From Marinobacter shengliensis (GTDB lineage Bacteria > Pseudomonadota > Gammaproteobacteria > Pseudomonadales > Oleiphilaceae): a stretch of 64,000 bases of DNA. The position numbers were made by a program, and so were the translations under genes. The stretch lies in NCBI RefSeq assembly GCF_003007715.1, contig NZ_PXNO01000027.1, positions 248,001 to 312,000 on the forward strand, written 5' to 3'. The notes beneath the pieces are model-generated. The model was not told where the DNA came from. It made no database searches and saw only the letters and a program-made list of their open reading frames with translations. This document shows, in pieces, positions 55,920-64,000 of this stretch (its first letter is position 1; every line of letters begins with the position of its first letter).

Positions 55920-56951
55920 TCAAAGATCTTCGGCCAACTGTTTTAACAAAGCCCCAGCCGAAACCTCCCTACAACCAGCGGCATTCTGCCCACACCATAA
56001 AGGCGAGAAATCCCCGGAGCCCTGTGCCTCGGCGGCCGCCCGCAATGGTGCTATGGCGTTGGTGGCCAATGGGAAAGCGGGAGCCAGGGCTGATATCGGC
56101 CCCAGCTCTCGCATCACTCGGTTCATAATGCCTCTTGCCGGGCCCCCGGAGAACAAATTAGTGATGGCCGTGTGCCGGGCCGCATCGCTCTTTAGCGCCT
56201 CGCGATGAACCGCCCGGGTTGTGGCTTCCGGACACAGCATAAACGCCGTGCCCACCTGGGCCGCCGCAGCGCCAAGTGCCAGTGCCGCCTTTACGCCCCT
56301 GGCATCGGCAATGCCACCGGCTGCAATAACCGGCACACTCACCGCAGCAACCACCTGGGGTAAAAGGGCAAACGTTCCCATCTGCGTGCTCATGTCCTTT
56401 GTCAGGAAAATACCCCGGTGGCCACCGGCCTCAAGCCCCTGGGCAATAATGCCGTCGGCTCCGTTGCCCTCCAGCCAAAGGGCTTCTTCTACCGTGGTAG
56501 CCGATGACAGCACCGTAGCTCCAGCGGCTTTGACCCGTTGCAGCAACTCGGGCGCAGGCAGGCCAAAATGGAAGCTCACAACGGCTGGCCGGAATTCCTC
56601 CACAATGGCAGCCATCTCGGTGTTGAAGGGTTGCCGCCCGGGGCCATTGGCAATAACGCCTTCGTCCAACCCGTATTCCCTATAGTAGGGCGCCAGCGCC
56701 GCCCGCCAGGACTTTTCCGCTGAGGTATCGGGTTCTGGTGGAGTGTGGGCAAAGAAATTCAGGTTGAATGGCCGGTTTGTGCTGCCTTTCAAGGCTTCAA
56801 GCTCTGCCCGGAGTGCAGCCGCGGTCAACATCGCGCAAGGCAGCGATCCGAGCCCGCCGGCACTGGAAACCGCTGCCGCCAGCCGGCTGTCTTGAACGCC
56901 TGCCATGGGCGCCTGAATGATAGGTAAATCTGTTCCCAGAAAGTTCAGCAT
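55920..56951 (-). CDS. Nitronate monooxygenase
   Basis: 343 residues, FMN-binding barrel of the 2-nitropropane dioxygenase family, with IIQAPMAGVQDSRLAAAVS at the start, GADGIIAQGLEAGGHRG in the middle and VIAAGGIADARG/ALGAAAAQVGTAF near the phosphate site. It oxidises nitronates such as propionate-3-nitronate. It shares 7 bases with the upstream HPP gene, so the two are coupled. Confidence 0.9.
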   Translation of the reverse strand: MLNFLGTDLPIIQAPMAGVQDSRLAAAVSSAGGLGSLPCAMLTAAALRAELEALKGSTNRPFNLNFFAHTPPEPDTSAEKSWRAALAPYYREYGLDEGVIANGPGRQPFNTEMAAIVEEFRPAVVSFHFGLPAPELLQRVKAAGATVLSSATTVEEALWLEGNGADGIIAQGLEAGGHRGIFLTKDMSTQMGTFALLPQVVAAVSVPVIAAGGIADARGVKAALALGAAAAQVGTAFMLCPEATTRAVHREALKSDAARHTAITNLFSGGPARGIMNRVMRELGPISALAPAFPLATNAIAPLRAAAEAQGSGDFSPLWCGQNAAGCREVSAGALLKQLAEDL

Positions 56952-57574
56952 GACGTTTTCCTATCCTGCATGACGGGCCCTGCTGTTGCTGTGGACCACA
57001 GCGGGTAGGGGATGCCGGCCAAGCGATTCATTACAAAAGCATGCGCCAGCAGCAAGCCGACACCGGCCATCAGTATAGGTAATTGGACCGGGTCTGGCAT
57101 CAGCCCCAGGGAAACGATCAGCGCCGTAGCGCCCGCTGGTGGGTGCGCTACCCTGAACACCACCATCAGGCAGCTGGCCAGCCCCAGAGACAGGGCCGCT
57201 GCGCCCACCCGAGGCAAGTCGACACCCGTCATAAAAGCAGACGGCTGATCCTGCAAACCGAACAGGTACAGGCTGAACAGCCCAGTGAGAGCGCCAATGA
57301 GGTGTCCGCACAGGGTGTTTCTTGGTGAAGCGGGTTGGGCCATGGGCACATAGAACAGAATAAAGGCGGTGGCGCCGAGCGAGGGAAAGATAAACGCTTC
57401 CTGGGTGACAAGCGCAACAAAAGAGACCAGCGCAATACTGAAACCACCATTGATCAGATTGAACACAGCCATAACCGTGGTTCGACTGTACCGCGTGGCC
57501 AGTCGTTCCAGATGAAGTGCATTCAGCAATCCTTTGGCCAGCTGCCAGCGCAGCTGCTCGTTCCTGCGTCCCAT
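56945..57574 (-). CDS. HPP family membrane protein
   Basis: 209 residues with four to five membrane helices. The signature HPPAGATALIVSLG of the HPP family is present near residue 145, plus FPSLGATAFILFYVP earlier. Some HPP proteins in cyanobacteria and plastids are nitrite transporters; here the neighbour is a nitronate monooxygenase, which releases nitrite, so nitrite movement is plausible but unproven. Confidence 0.88.
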   Translation of the reverse strand: MGRRNEQLRWQLAKGLLNALHLERLATRYSRTTVMAVFNLINGGFSIALVSFVALVTQEAFIFPSLGATAFILFYVPMAQPASPRNTLCGHLIGALTGLFSLYLFGLQDQPSAFMTGVDLPRVGAAALSLGLASCLMVVFRVAHPPAGATALIVSLGLMPDPVQLPILMAGVGLLLAHAFVMNRLAGIPYPLWSTATAGPVMQDRKTSC

Positions 57575-57868
57575 GATCTTGGCTTGCCCTGATTTGGTGC
57601 ATTAATTGAAAGGGGCGCGATGGTAAACACTGATGAATATCAAGGCAAACAGGGATTTTCGATATGGGTTAAGGGTAATCTGGATAATGTGCGGGCTTGA
57701 ACCTCAGAGTGAAAGGCCAAGGTTGCCTGCTCTGCAAAACTTGTGGAATTTCTTGGAAATATGAGCCTTGAAGGCTAAGGTTCGATGATGAGTTCGTTAG
57801 CAAGCAATCATGACAGTCAGCGATCTCAGCGTTTAGCCGATGGTCGTCGTCAACACGGAATGTAATGG

Positions 57869-60800
57869 ATGCAACAAACTGGAATTTACGAGCAGCTAAT
57901 CACCAAGCTCGTCGAGAGTCGACTGGACAGAGACAAGTTCTACGTCGGTGAACGCCAGCTCAATAACGCCGAAGCCTCAGTGTGGCTGTCACGATTCCTT
58001 TCCAGCATCCTTGAATTTGCCATTGAAGCCGTGCCGTCGGGCGATGATCGGCTGCAAGAGCAAATCAAACTCTCCAACCAGCTGCTGATGTGGCTCAAGA
58101 GCCAGATTTCTGACGAAGGCTTTCTTGAGGAAAACCTTCTCGATAGCCAAGGCAAGCTTCTCACCGCGCTTTACGAGCTGGAAAACCCTGTTGCTGCCAA
58201 CCTCAAACAATACGTAGAAGACATTTTTCCGCTAACAGGCCTGACGCAGAGCGAGCTGTTCTCTGGCAGCAATGCCGGCTTGTCACTGGAATCCGAGCTC
58301 AAACGTGAGATTCTGTCCGCAGACAAGATTTATTGGCTGGTGTCGTTCATCAAGTGGGCCGGCATCCGCATTTTCCGGAAAGAGCTGGAAGCTTTCACCA
58401 CCAGTGGTCGTGAGCTGAAAATCATCACCACCTCCTACATGGGGGCAACGGATGCCAAAGCCGTTGAGTATCTGGCCAGCCTGCCCAATACCGAAGTGAA
58501 ACTGAGCTACAACACCGAGCGCGAAAGGCTTCACGCCAAGAGCTATTTGTTCCTTCGGAACACTGGCTTTCACACGGGTTACATTGGTTCATCTAACCTG
58601 TCCCGATCGGCATTAACCAACGGCCTCGAGTGGAATTTGAAGATCACCTCGCAAGAAATTCCTCACATCATCAACAAGTCTTTGAGCACTTTTGAGACGT
58701 ACTGGGCATCAGACGAATTTGAGGGTTTTGATGGGCAGGCGGAGAGCACTGAAAAGCTAAACCGAGCTCTTAAGCAGCAAAAAGGGTTGGATGTTCCCGG
58801 TGTCTCCCACTATTTCGAAATCACCCCGTTCGCCCACCAGAAGGACATTCTGGAGCAGTTATCTGTCGAGAGGGACGTGCATCAGCGTTTCCGAAACCTC
58901 GTGGTGGCCGCCACAGGCACCGGCAAGACGCTGATTTCGACGTTTGATTTTCAGCGGTTCCTGAAAGCAAAACCGAATGCCCACTTTCTGTTTGTGGCGC
59001 ACCGGGAAGAAATCCTACGGCAAGCCCGCGAAGCCTACCGAGGCGTGCTGCGAAACAATGCCTTTGGCGAACTCTGGGTGGGCGGCCAGTTGCCAGAGCA
59101 CTACCGCCAGTTGTTCGTGTCGATCCAGACATTAAACAACCAGCTGGATCAGCTAAAGCTCACTGAAGACTATTACGATTACATCGTGATCGACGAAGTG
59201 CATCACATTGCCGCATCCAGTTACCGGGCGGTACTGGAGCACTTTTCGCCTGAGATACTGCTGGGGCTAACTGCCACACCAGAGCGGCATGACAATGAGG
59301 ATATCCTCAGCGACTTCGGCGGTGTGATTGCCGCCGAACTCCGCTTGCCGGAAGCTATTAACCGTCGGCACCTTTGCCCCTTTCAATACTTTGGAATAGA
59401 TGATGACACCGACCTGCGCACCATTCCTTGGAGTCGTGGGCGTTACGATATTGCTCAGCTGACGAACTTGTATACGCACAACCAGAATCGCGTAAAAAAG
59501 ATTCTGCGAAGCTTGCGGGAAATCATCACTGATATCGAAAGTATGAAGGCTTTGGCTTTCTGTGTGGGTCATGACCACGCAAACTTCATGGCGCAACAGT
59601 TCCTACTGCACGGTATCAAAGCGGATGTGCTCACCAGTGACAACAGCCACGAGCGCCAGCAAAAGCAGCAAGCCATTCGATCCGGGCAAATCAACGTTCT
59701 GTGTGTGGTCGACATATTCAACGAAGGCGTCGATATTCCGGAAGTCGATACCTTGCTGTTCTTGCGTCCAACCGAGAGCCTGACCATCTTCCTGCAACAA
59801 CTCGGCCGTGGACTGCGTTTGGCAGACGATAAAGACTGCTGCACGGTTCTGGATTTCGTGGGCAACTCCCGGCCTGAGTACGACTTTGCCAACAAATTCC
59901 GGGCACTGGTGGGTAAGTCAGAACGCTCGATTACGGAGGAACTCAAGCAGGGCTTCCCGCATGCACCGCTGGGTTGCCGGATTGAGCTCACCAAGAAAAC
60001 CCAGGAAATGGTGCTGAGCAACATACGGCAAGCCACGCTGACCATGAAGCGGCTGGTGTCTTTGGTTCGTCAGTTTCCTCAGCATTCCACGCAGCCTCTC
60101 ACGCTGAAAAACTTTTTAACCCATCATCCTCATATCGACCTGAACGAACTATACAAACGGGGCAGTTGGGCAGAGTTGGTAAGCAAAGCGAAAGAAGAAT
60201 ACGTAGCCGATGATTCGCCGTTCAAGCTCGCGAAGAAGGCCATCTATAACCGGATTCTGATCTGTGACGATCACCAGTATCTGCTGTTCCTCCAGAAGCT
60301 ATGCCAAGCCGGCTTTAGCTGGGATAACGCCAACGATCGCCAAGCCCTTATGTGCCATTACGATTTCTGGCAGAAAACAGGGCCGGAGCTGGAATTTGAT
60401 TCGCTTGCCCAAAGCCTGGCAGAACTCAGCAAGCTGGGGCTGGAGCAGGAGCTGGTGGACGTGCTCGACTGGAAACTGACGAAAACAAAGCACGAACAGC
60501 TGGCCATGCCGGGGTTGCAGGAAGTGCCGTTGCGATTGCACGCCCGCTATTCCCGAGAGCAGATTCTGGTTGGCTTTGGTGCCATGACCTTCGAGCACCA
60601 GCCACCATCGAGGGAAGGCGTGTATGTCATCCCGGATCAGAACATCGAGCTGCTGTTTGTCACCTTGGACAAAAACGAAAAGCAGTTCTCACCAACCACC
60701 ATGTACCACGACTACGCGATCAGCGAGCAGCTGTTTCACTGGCAGTCGCAAAACAGTTCCCGGCCTGACCGGGGCAAAGGGAAAGGCTATATTCAACACC

Positions 60801-61000
60801 AAGCCCTCAACAAGCGGTTGTTCCTGTTTGTAAGAGAGCAGGCGAAAGACGAATATGGTCGCACGATGGGATTTGTGAATTATGGTGAGGTGGATTACGT
60901 GTCTCACACTGGTTCCCAGCCCATGAGTATTACCTGGAAACTCCGAACCCCGATGCCAAACTTTATGTGGCATCAGGCGGCTAAGCTGGCGGTGGCATGA
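57869..61000 (+). CDS. PLD-nuclease / superfamily 2 helicase / DUF3427 protein
   Basis: 1043 residues. Domains in order: an N-terminal ~120-residue helical part; a phospholipase-D-like nuclease domain with LHAKSYLF (His222, Lys224) and YIGSSNLSRSAL, having no Asp at the usual HKD position; an SF2 motor with Walker A ATGTGKT (348-354), DEVHH (442-446) and LTATPERHDNED; a helicase C-terminal part with QLGRGLRLAD; and DUF3427 from about 895 (ILVGFGAMTFE). Such proteins are widespread and have no settled role; the nuclease-helicase combination suggests nucleic-acid repair or defence. It overlaps a methyltransferase gene by 4 bases. Confidence 0.88.
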   Translation: MQQTGIYEQLITKLVESRLDRDKFYVGERQLNNAEASVWLSRFLSSILEFAIEAVPSGDDRLQEQIKLSNQLLMWLKSQISDEGFLEENLLDSQGKLLTALYELENPVAANLKQYVEDIFPLTGLTQSELFSGSNAGLSLESELKREILSADKIYWLVSFIKWAGIRIFRKELEAFTTSGRELKIITTSYMGATDAKAVEYLASLPNTEVKLSYNTERERLHAKSYLFLRNTGFHTGYIGSSNLSRSALTNGLEWNLKITSQEIPHIINKSLSTFETYWASDEFEGFDGQAESTEKLNRALKQQKGLDVPGVSHYFEITPFAHQKDILEQLSVERDVHQRFRNLVVAATGTGKTLISTFDFQRFLKAKPNAHFLFVAHREEILRQAREAYRGVLRNNAFGELWVGGQLPEHYRQLFVSIQTLNNQLDQLKLTEDYYDYIVIDEVHHIAASSYRAVLEHFSPEILLGLTATPERHDNEDILSDFGGVIAAELRLPEAINRRHLCPFQYFGIDDDTDLRTIPWSRGRYDIAQLTNLYTHNQNRVKKILRSLREIITDIESMKALAFCVGHDHANFMAQQFLLHGIKADVLTSDNSHERQQKQQAIRSGQINVLCVVDIFNEGVDIPEVDTLLFLRPTESLTIFLQQLGRGLRLADDKDCCTVLDFVGNSRPEYDFANKFRALVGKSERSITEELKQGFPHAPLGCRIELTKKTQEMVLSNIRQATLTMKRLVSLVRQFPQHSTQPLTLKNFLTHHPHIDLNELYKRGSWAELVSKAKEEYVADDSPFKLAKKAIYNRILICDDHQYLLFLQKLCQAGFSWDNANDRQALMCHYDFWQKTGPELEFDSLAQSLAELSKLGLEQELVDVLDWKLTKTKHEQLAMPGLQEVPLRLHARYSREQILVGFGAMTFEHQPPSREGVYVIPDQNIELLFVTLDKNEKQFSPTTMYHDYAISEQLFHWQSQNSSRPDRGKGKGYIQHQALNKRLFLFVREQAKDEYGRTMGFVNYGEVDYVSHTGSQPMSITWKLRTPMPNFMWHQAAKLAVA

Positions 61001-61590
61001 GTTACGGTCCCTACAACAAAAACGCCCCAAAATTCTTCACCCAATACCAGTCCCTGACCTTCGAACAGGTCCACCGCGACTGGCTTCCCCAGTTGGACAA
61101 GAAAGCCGGTCTGGCGCTGGATGTGGGCGCTGGTAGCGGCCGAGATGCACTGGCACTGGCAGAGCGTGGTTGGGACGTAGTGGCGGTGGAACCGGCAGCG
61201 GAATTGCGCCGCCTGGGCGAGGTGGCAACCGCTCATCGCAGTATCCAGTGGGTGGACGATGCCCTGCCGGACCTGAGCGAAATCCGCAAACTCAGTTACC
61301 GATTTGATCTGGTGCTGGTGTCGGCGGTGTGGATGCACCTGCCGCCTACGTCTCGAGAGCGGGCGTTCCGTATTTTGACTGAACTGCTGGCGCCGTCTGG
61401 CATGTTGGTGATCACTCTGCGACACGGACCGGGGGATGGTGAGCGCCAGTTCTACGAAGTGTCAAAAGCCGAGCTGGATAGCTTTGCCCGCCACCGGGCC
61501 GTTATGCCGGTGCCTTTGCCGGATAGGCCGCGTGCCGATCAGCTGAACCGTGCCGATGTGTGGTGGGAGATCGCTGTGTACCGGGCTTAA
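60997..61590 (+). CDS. Class I SAM-dependent methyltransferase
   Basis: 197 residues. Motif I is LALDVGAGSGRDALALAERG (39-58) with VVAVEPAAELR after it. The post-motif region reads VSAVWMHLPP; there is no DPPY/NPPF catalytic tetrapeptide of DNA or rRNA base methyltransferases, so the substrate is more likely a small molecule, protein or RNA. It starts inside the stop region of the helicase gene (ATGA) and is surely translated from the same message. Confidence 0.88.
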   Translation: MSYGPYNKNAPKFFTQYQSLTFEQVHRDWLPQLDKKAGLALDVGAGSGRDALALAERGWDVVAVEPAAELRRLGEVATAHRSIQWVDDALPDLSEIRKLSYRFDLVLVSAVWMHLPPTSRERAFRILTELLAPSGMLVITLRHGPGDGERQFYEVSKAELDSFARHRAVMPVPLPDRPRADQLNRADVWWEIAVYRA

Positions 61591-61600
61591 TTCTGTTGCC

Positions 61601-61628
61601 TTGCCTTCCCCTAAACCCCACTTACAAT
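61601..61628 (+). promoter_or_regulatory. Candidate promoter for the lysine-rich mini-protein
   Basis: TTGCCT (61601-61606) and TACAAT (61623-61628) are spaced by 16 bases, 4/6 and 5/6 matches to sigma-70 consensus. The predicted start is about 40 bases before the mini-protein ATG. Confidence 0.45.
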
Positions 61629-61673
61629 GAAAGTAGCTACCAACCGGAAGCCAATGACAACCAGGAGGCAGTT

Positions 61674-61790
61674 ATGTCCAAGAAAGTTGAGAAAAACCTG
61701 AAGAAAAAGATCAACGCCCGCAAAGCCAAGATCGAGAAGCACGAAGCCAAGATCAAGTCACTGAAGAAGAAGCTGAAGAAAGCTTCCTGA
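61674..61790 (+). CDS. 38-residue lysine-rich helical mini-protein
   Basis: 38 residues, of which 16 are lysine. Ile/Leu fall at residues 13, 20, 27 and 34, an exact heptad spacing, so it should form one long amphipathic helix or coiled coil with a highly basic face. A strong AGGAGG precedes the ATG by about 7 bases and a promoter-like sequence lies upstream, so it is probably expressed. I know no function; nucleic-acid or membrane-surface binding would fit the charge. Confidence 0.75.
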   Translation: MSKKVEKNLKKKINARKAKIEKHEAKIKSLKKKLKKAS

Positions 61791-61799
61791 TGCCGTATA

Positions 61800-61822
61800 G
61801 GGCCGCCTCAGCGGGGTGGCCC
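61800..61822 (+). terminator. Hairpin between the mini-protein and solute-binding genes
   Basis: GGGCCGCC (61800-61807) pairs with GGTGGCCC (61815-61822), one G-T pair, loop of 7. It lies 10 bases after the mini-protein stop and just before the convergent gene's stop; the T-run is short (GTTTA). Confidence 0.45.
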
Positions 61823-61824
61823 GT

Positions 61825-62565
61825 TTACCAATCTCCGTTTACCTGTTCCTCCAGCGTACGTTCCCGGATGTCGTCTTTCACGCCTTCGCGCTCCAGCTCT
61901 GCCAATACCCGTGCCAGTTCCCGGGCAAGGTTGCCGTGCCGGCGGTTCACGTAGTGGTAAAGCTGGAAGTGAATAACCGGCTCGGGCAGCACAGCAAACT
62001 GGTTCCAGCTATCGGATGCCAGTGGCGACAGCCCCTCGATGTCGGAGATCAGAGCCAGCTGTACACGCCCACGCTCAAGCAACATTTTGATCTGTTCGTA
62101 GCTTTCAGTGTGCACCGGCTCCATACCCAGCGCTTCGGCGGTTTGCTCGGCAATTATGACGCCGCGGCGCACCGCCACTTGAAGCGGTTCATCGCCTGGT
62201 TCCGGCAGGGTTTGCGCAGCGGGGTCGCGCATTACGGCGAACAATCCTCCCTCCAGCAGCGGGTAGTCCACCTGTATGAGGTTTGGATAATCGGCGGCTA
62301 CGCTTTCAATGCGGAACAAGTCTCCATCCAGCTTGCCGTTGTCTGCCATCATCAGGGCGCGCCGGGAGGGTGCCACCAGGGTTCTCATCTCCAGCCCCAG
62401 GCGTTGATAGGCAACCTCCAGTAATCGCACCGCCATGGTGGTGCTGGGTATGTCGTCGATCACAGCAATATAAATACTGCTCTCGTGACCATCGGCATAG
62501 GCGGTGGCCGGTGCCATGCTGGCGATGGCCAGCGCCGCGGCTATAAAAAGGATTCTGGAATGCAT
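61825..62565 (-). CDS. Periplasmic solute-binding-like protein (SBP_bac_3 type)
   Basis: 246 residues. A signal peptide (LFIAAALAIASMAPATAYA) is followed by a two-lobed binding fold: IYIAVIDDIPSTTMAVRLLEVAYQ, then GKLDGDLFRI and VAVRRGVIIAEQTAEALG. No ABC permease or ATPase gene is adjacent, so it may be an orphan receptor or sensor input protein; such solitary family members are common in Marinobacter-type genomes. Ligand unknown. Confidence 0.85.
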   Translation of the reverse strand: MHSRILFIAAALAIASMAPATAYADGHESSIYIAVIDDIPSTTMAVRLLEVAYQRLGLEMRTLVAPSRRALMMADNGKLDGDLFRIESVAADYPNLIQVDYPLLEGGLFAVMRDPAAQTLPEPGDEPLQVAVRRGVIIAEQTAEALGMEPVHTESYEQIKMLLERGRVQLALISDIEGLSPLASDSWNQFAVLPEPVIHFQLYHYVNRRHGNLARELARVLAELEREGVKDDIRERTLEEQVNGDW

Positions 62566-62641
62566 TAAATTTCCCCTCTACTCCCTTGAAGGGTTTATCT
62601 GAATACTAGTTCCAAATCCTGCAAATGCCTGTGACTTTCTG

Positions 62642-63082
62642 TTAACGAACTTTGCGGCCGGTGTAATCGGAAAAATCCGGCTTTTGTGACCGGTGATTGT
62701 CGTCGGTCATGTAGGCGGAGGTCAGCACGAACTCTGCGGTGGCGCGGTTGCAGGCAACCGGGATGTTCCAAAGGGCGGCGATGCGCAGCAGGGCTTTGAT
62801 GTCTGGGTCGTGGGGTTGGGGTTCCAGTGGGTCCCAGAAGAATACCAGTAGGTCGATTTCACCCTCGGCTATCTTGGCGCCGATTTGCTGGTCGCCACCC
62901 AGAGGGCCACTTAACAGGGAGTGCAGGTCTTCACGTTGCAGGCTTTCTTTGAGCAGGCGGCCGGTGGTGCCGGTGGCGTATAGACGCAGCGGCGCAAGGC
63001 GGGTGCGGTTTTCGTTCGCCCATTCAACCAGTTCCTTCTTCTTGTTGTCGTGTGCCACCAGGGCGACGGATGTTACGGCCAT
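62642..63082 (-). CDS. mgsA: Methylglyoxal synthase
   Basis: 146 residues from the ATG at 63082. The fold and catalytic motifs are clear: ALVAHDNKKKELVEW at the N-terminus, ATGTTGRLL, SGPLGGDQQIGAKIAEGEID with the catalytic Asp, and FFWDPLEPQPHDPDIKALLR. It turns dihydroxyacetone phosphate into methylglyoxal, a phosphate-relief bypass of glycolysis. Confidence 0.95.
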   Translation of the reverse strand: MAVTSVALVAHDNKKKELVEWANENRTRLAPLRLYATGTTGRLLKESLQREDLHSLLSGPLGGDQQIGAKIAEGEIDLLVFFWDPLEPQPHDPDIKALLRIAALWNIPVACNRATAEFVLTSAYMTDDNHRSQKPDFSDYTGRKVR

Positions 63083-63294
63083 TGTGATGGTTTGCTCCTT
63101 TGCTGTGCCATGAAAGTGGTCAAGTGTTTCACAATCGGTAAGCACGGGGAATAGTACAAATGGGGCGGGCAACACAGTCTGTAGGGCTGGTCAATAGCCC
63201 CGCCGTCGGTTGCCATATGGGCGCCCGGGGCATGGGGTGCGATTTCCGGGGGCGATATGCTTGGGGGTATAACAAGACAACCCGGAGAAACCTC

Positions 63295-64000
63295 ATGGTG
63301 CAGCAGGTCTATATCACCGGCGGTGCAAGCGGCATTGGCCTTCATTTAGCGCGAACATACCTGGGTTCGGGGGCGGTCGTTACGTTGTTCGATGTTCAGC
63401 CGACCGCGCAGGCGGTAGCGGAGCTGTCGGCTATTGCCGGGCCAGAACGGGTGCGCGCCTTTGCTATGGACGTCACCAAACCGGGTGAGGTGAGAATCGC
63501 CTTTTCCCAAGCCGCTGAAGGCGGGCAACCCGATGTGGTGATTCATTGCGCGGGCATTGCCATTGCTGCGGATTTTGAGGCTATCGATGACGACGCCTAT
63601 GCCCGGGTCATCAACATCAACCTGATTGGCTCTCGTAATGTGGTGGCTGGCGTACTGCCCCATATGGCCGCTGGTTCGCACCTGGTTTTGGTGGCTTCAA
63701 TGGCGGGGTTGGTGGGCTGTTACGGCTATGCGGCTTACTGTGCGTCCAAGTACGGTGTGGTTGGCTTGGCCGAGGTGTTGCGCATCGAGCTGGCAGCCAA
63801 GGGTGTTGATGTATCGTTGGTGTGCCCACCAGAGGTGGAAACTCCGATGGTAGAGGCCGAGCGTCTCAATCGCCCAAAGCAGACGGAAGCCCTGAAGCTG
63901 ATGGCCGGCACCTTACAGCTTGAGGATGCCGTGGCACAGATCCGCAAGGGCATTGACCGCCGACGATTCATGATCATCCCCGGCTGGCGCGCCCGCAGCT
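63295..64000 (+). CDS. Short-chain dehydrogenase/reductase, partial at the window end
   Basis: 235 codons are visible and the frame is open to the last base, so the C-terminus is missing. The Rossmann motif TGGASGIG is at 8-15, the catalytic Ser at 135 (VASMAGLVG), and YxxxK at Tyr148/Lys152 (YCASK). The loop VCPPEVETPMV follows. Classical SDR fold; the substrate is not evident, though the arrangement resembles 3-ketosphinganine reductase-type SDRs. Confidence 0.88.
   Translation, partial: MVQQVYITGGASGIGLHLARTYLGSGAVVTLFDVQPTAQAVAELSAIAGPERVRAFAMDVTKPGEVRIAFSQAAEGGQPDVVIHCAGIAIAADFEAIDDDAYARVININLIGSRNVVAGVLPHMAAGSHLVLVASMAGLVGCYGYAAYCASKYGVVGLAEVLRIELAAKGVDVSLVCPPEVETPMVEAERLNRPKQTEALKLMAGTLQLEDAVAQIRKGIDRRRFMIIPGWRARS

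Noticed and set aside
57575..57868. Gene or promoter in the gap before the helicase
   Set aside because: No frame with a start and ribosome site; a GATAAT at 57683-57688 has no matching -35 and an ATTTC-TTG-GAAAT repeat near 57750 is too short to interpret.
57869..61590. Classification of the helicase-methyltransferase pair as DISARM
   Set aside because: DISARM needs separate DrmA/DrmB and a DNA methylase; here there is no DUF1998 and the methyltransferase lacks a DPPY/NPPF motif.
1..64000. tRNA genes, CRISPR arrays, insertion sequences and prophage
   Set aside because: None was seen; reading by eye could miss a short tRNA, but no cloverleaf-like or spaced-repeat pattern stood out.

Overview
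The window looks like a chromosomal segment of a marine, respiratory gammaproteobacterium, most probably Marinobacter or a close relative. The reasons are the high GC content, a complete cytochrome c maturation operon, a complete Na+-pumping NADH:quinone reductase operon, a 180-kDa-type NAD-glutamate dehydrogenase, and a gene order from psrA to sthA that resembles the one I recall from Pseudomonas (psrA, MTI phosphorylase, csiV-like, mfd, long gap, nqrA-F, apbE, nqrM, sth). The genus is an inference from protein resemblance and synteny, not from a search. I saw no rRNA, tRNA, CRISPR array, insertion sequence or prophage; coding density is high and the longest gene-free stretch is about 290 bases (57575..57868).

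Layout. 1..1512 (-): the start of a small FlhB-C-terminal-like protein and a FliK-type protein. 1666..8925 (+): ccmABCDEFGHI, cytochrome c maturation. 8954..15883 (-): a MoxR / DUF58 / DUF4381 / BatA / BatB-C / BatD cluster. 16049..24501 (+): NAD-glutamate dehydrogenase, beta-carbonic anhydrase, an orphan 57-residue protein behind a palindrome-rich leader, and the paralogous rRNA methyltransferases RsmC and RlmG. 24506..29485: riboflavin synthase (-), an unrecognised membrane protein, PsrA with a visible double operator, an L,D-transpeptidase, an MscS channel and an MTA/MTI phosphorylase. 29469..33812 (-): mfd and a CsiV-like gene. 33984..44345 (+): long-form GAPDH, nqrABCDEF, apbE, nqrM and sthA. 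44374..48886 (-): GDPD, DAHP synthase, a TerB-like protein, transaldolase and DusA. 49115..57574: RlmA, a DUF3581 protein, a RIO kinase, the ydbH-ynbE-ydbL lipid-transport operon, a cyclotransferase-fold protein, a YbgC-like thioesterase, a lipoprotein, a nitronate monooxygenase and an HPP membrane protein. 57869..61590 (+): a PLD-helicase-DUF3427 protein overlapping a small methyltransferase. 61674..64000: a 38-residue lysine-rich mini-protein, a lone periplasmic solute-binding protein, methylglyoxal synthase and the start of a short-chain dehydrogenase cut by the window edge.

How the genes fit together. The ccm operon matures c-type cytochromes and the nqr/apbE/nqrM block builds the Na+ pump (ApbE attaches FMN to NqrB and NqrC; NqrM supports Fe-site assembly); SthA, GAPDH, GDH and transaldolase handle the nicotinamide and carbon fluxes feeding it. 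The Bat cluster, the YdbH set, CsiV, the L,D-transpeptidase and MscS act in the envelope. The parts that ordinary housekeeping explains least are the helicase-methyltransferase pair, the lysine-rich mini-protein, the palindromic leader at 21670..21778, a candidate minus-strand RNA between rsmC and rlmG, and the PsrA double operator.
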